The position numbers were made by a program, and so were the translations under genes. DNA of 64,000 nucleotides, taken from CAWAMR01 sp963783095. Lineage in GTDB: Bacteria; Planctomycetota; Planctomycetia; Gemmatales; Gemmataceae. Position 1 is the stretch's first letter. Each line of letters starts with the position of its first letter. The stretch spans positions 29,888 through 93,887 of the forward strand of contig CAWAMR010000005.1 of the NCBI GenBank assembly GCA_963783095.1. Direction: 5' to 3'. Shown here piece by piece: positions 63,497 to 64,000 of this stretch. The notes under the pieces are model-generated. The model searched no databases, was not told the origin of the DNA, and was given only the letters and a program-made list of their open reading frames with translations.

Positions 63497-64000
63497 ATGT
63501 ATACCCGACGGCGTAACGGTTTGACCTGGCTTGTCCTCTTGCTAGGTAGTTTCAGCTCACACACGGCTGTGTTCGCCTTTCCAAAGCCAATGAAGGAAGA
63601 GCCGAAGCCGATCCCGGCAAATGTGATCGAGGGACTGGACCAAGCGTGGTGCTACTCACGGGTGGTGCTGGGAGGACAAGGATGGTTATCTGCGATTTGC
63701 CAAAGTCCGAAACAAACTCACCGAGGCCATTCCTGCATTCATGTTCGATCCGATGACCCGAGACGCGGATTTGAAGCAACTTTTTTGGCGGATTGGAACA
63801 GACCTTCGGGCTGTACTTGAGGGTCACGAAAGTGACAGATGAGGGGCTGAAAGAACTGAAGGAAATCAAGCAACTCGCCTTTCTCGACTTGGCTGGCACA
63901 GCAGTGACTGATGTGGGAATAAAGGAACTGAAAGATCTCAAACAACTCACTTTCCTCAACTTGATGTTTACGAAAGTGACGGGGGTCTGGCTCAATGCGT
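63497..64000 (+). CDS. Exported leucine-rich-repeat protein, start (partial at right edge, frameshifts)
   Basis: A signal peptide (MYTRRRNGLTWLVLLLGSFS SHTAVFA) starts at 63497. A middle segment reads in another frame (WEDKDGYLRFAKVRNKLTEA IPAFMFDPMTRDADLKQLFW), then LRRs of the planctomycete type follow in a third (YLRVTKVTDEGLKELKEIKQ LAFLDLAGTAVTDVGIKELK). It continues beyond the window. The LRR sequence is related to the one at 14700-15268. Two breaks are likely, near 63660 and 63800. Confidence 0.72.

Overview
The window looks like a stretch of a planctomycete chromosome, most likely a Gemmata-like member of the Gemmataceae. This is inferred from gene content only: a DUF1549/DUF1553 cytochrome paired with a DUF1501 protein, a PVC-type haem-binding dehydrogenase, a TIGR03066-type small protein, an ECF sigma factor next to a Ser/Thr kinase, planctomycete LRR and WD40 proteins, Gfo/Idh/MocA oxidoreductases, and many secreted proteins of unknown role. 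No rRNA, tRNA or CRISPR array was recognised.

Layout. 0-5.3 kb: start of a PP2C-like phosphatase running off the left edge, a di-haem cytochrome c peroxidase, a YceH-like protein, an RluB-type pseudouridine synthase, a PyrK-like flavoprotein and a 2Fe-2S ferredoxin. 5.5-9.5 kb: the DUF1549/1553 + DUF1501 pair. 9.6-15.3 kb: TIGR03066 protein, ECF sigma + kinase, a small secreted protein and a Lys/Glu-rich LRR protein. 15.5-23.3 kb: Gfo/Idh/MocA, an M16 peptidase, an Rpn-type nuclease, groES-groEL. 23.4-27.4 kb: assimilatory nitrate reductase, a Dabb protein, a hypothetical protein, a lipoate ligase-like protein. 27.5-37.5 kb is the accessory zone: a fused antitoxin-PIN ORF, a DUF433 protein, a complete 1,550-bp ISKra4-like element with 9-bp target duplication, a second antitoxin remnant, a beta-helix protein, a four-helix-bundle gene between two hexanucleotide-repeat elements, a heavily frameshifted glmS, and about 1.75 kb of non-coding structured repeats. 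37.5-50.5 kb: three large minus-strand exported or membrane proteins (Sel1 repeats, a giant macroglobulin-like protein, a PQQ-propeller protein). 50.7-64 kb: glutamate dehydrogenase, an ACT protein, a PVC haem-binding protein, a Gfo/Idh/MocA protein, a double-length WD40 protein, a Gfo remnant and the start of an LRR protein.

Two features dominate. First, many conserved genes are split by single-base frameshifts with the family sequence intact on both sides. The simplest reading is indel error in a draft sequence, densest in glmS (33.6-35.5 kb) and in the second half of the WD40 gene (61.4-63.3 kb); real decay cannot be excluded. I annotate such genes as one unit and give the break positions. 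Second, the intergenic DNA is full of palindromic elements from several families, including one nested inside another, and ends in the structured array at 35.6-37.4 kb. That array, with the repeat-flanked four-helix-bundle gene beside it, is the best candidate here for something undescribed.
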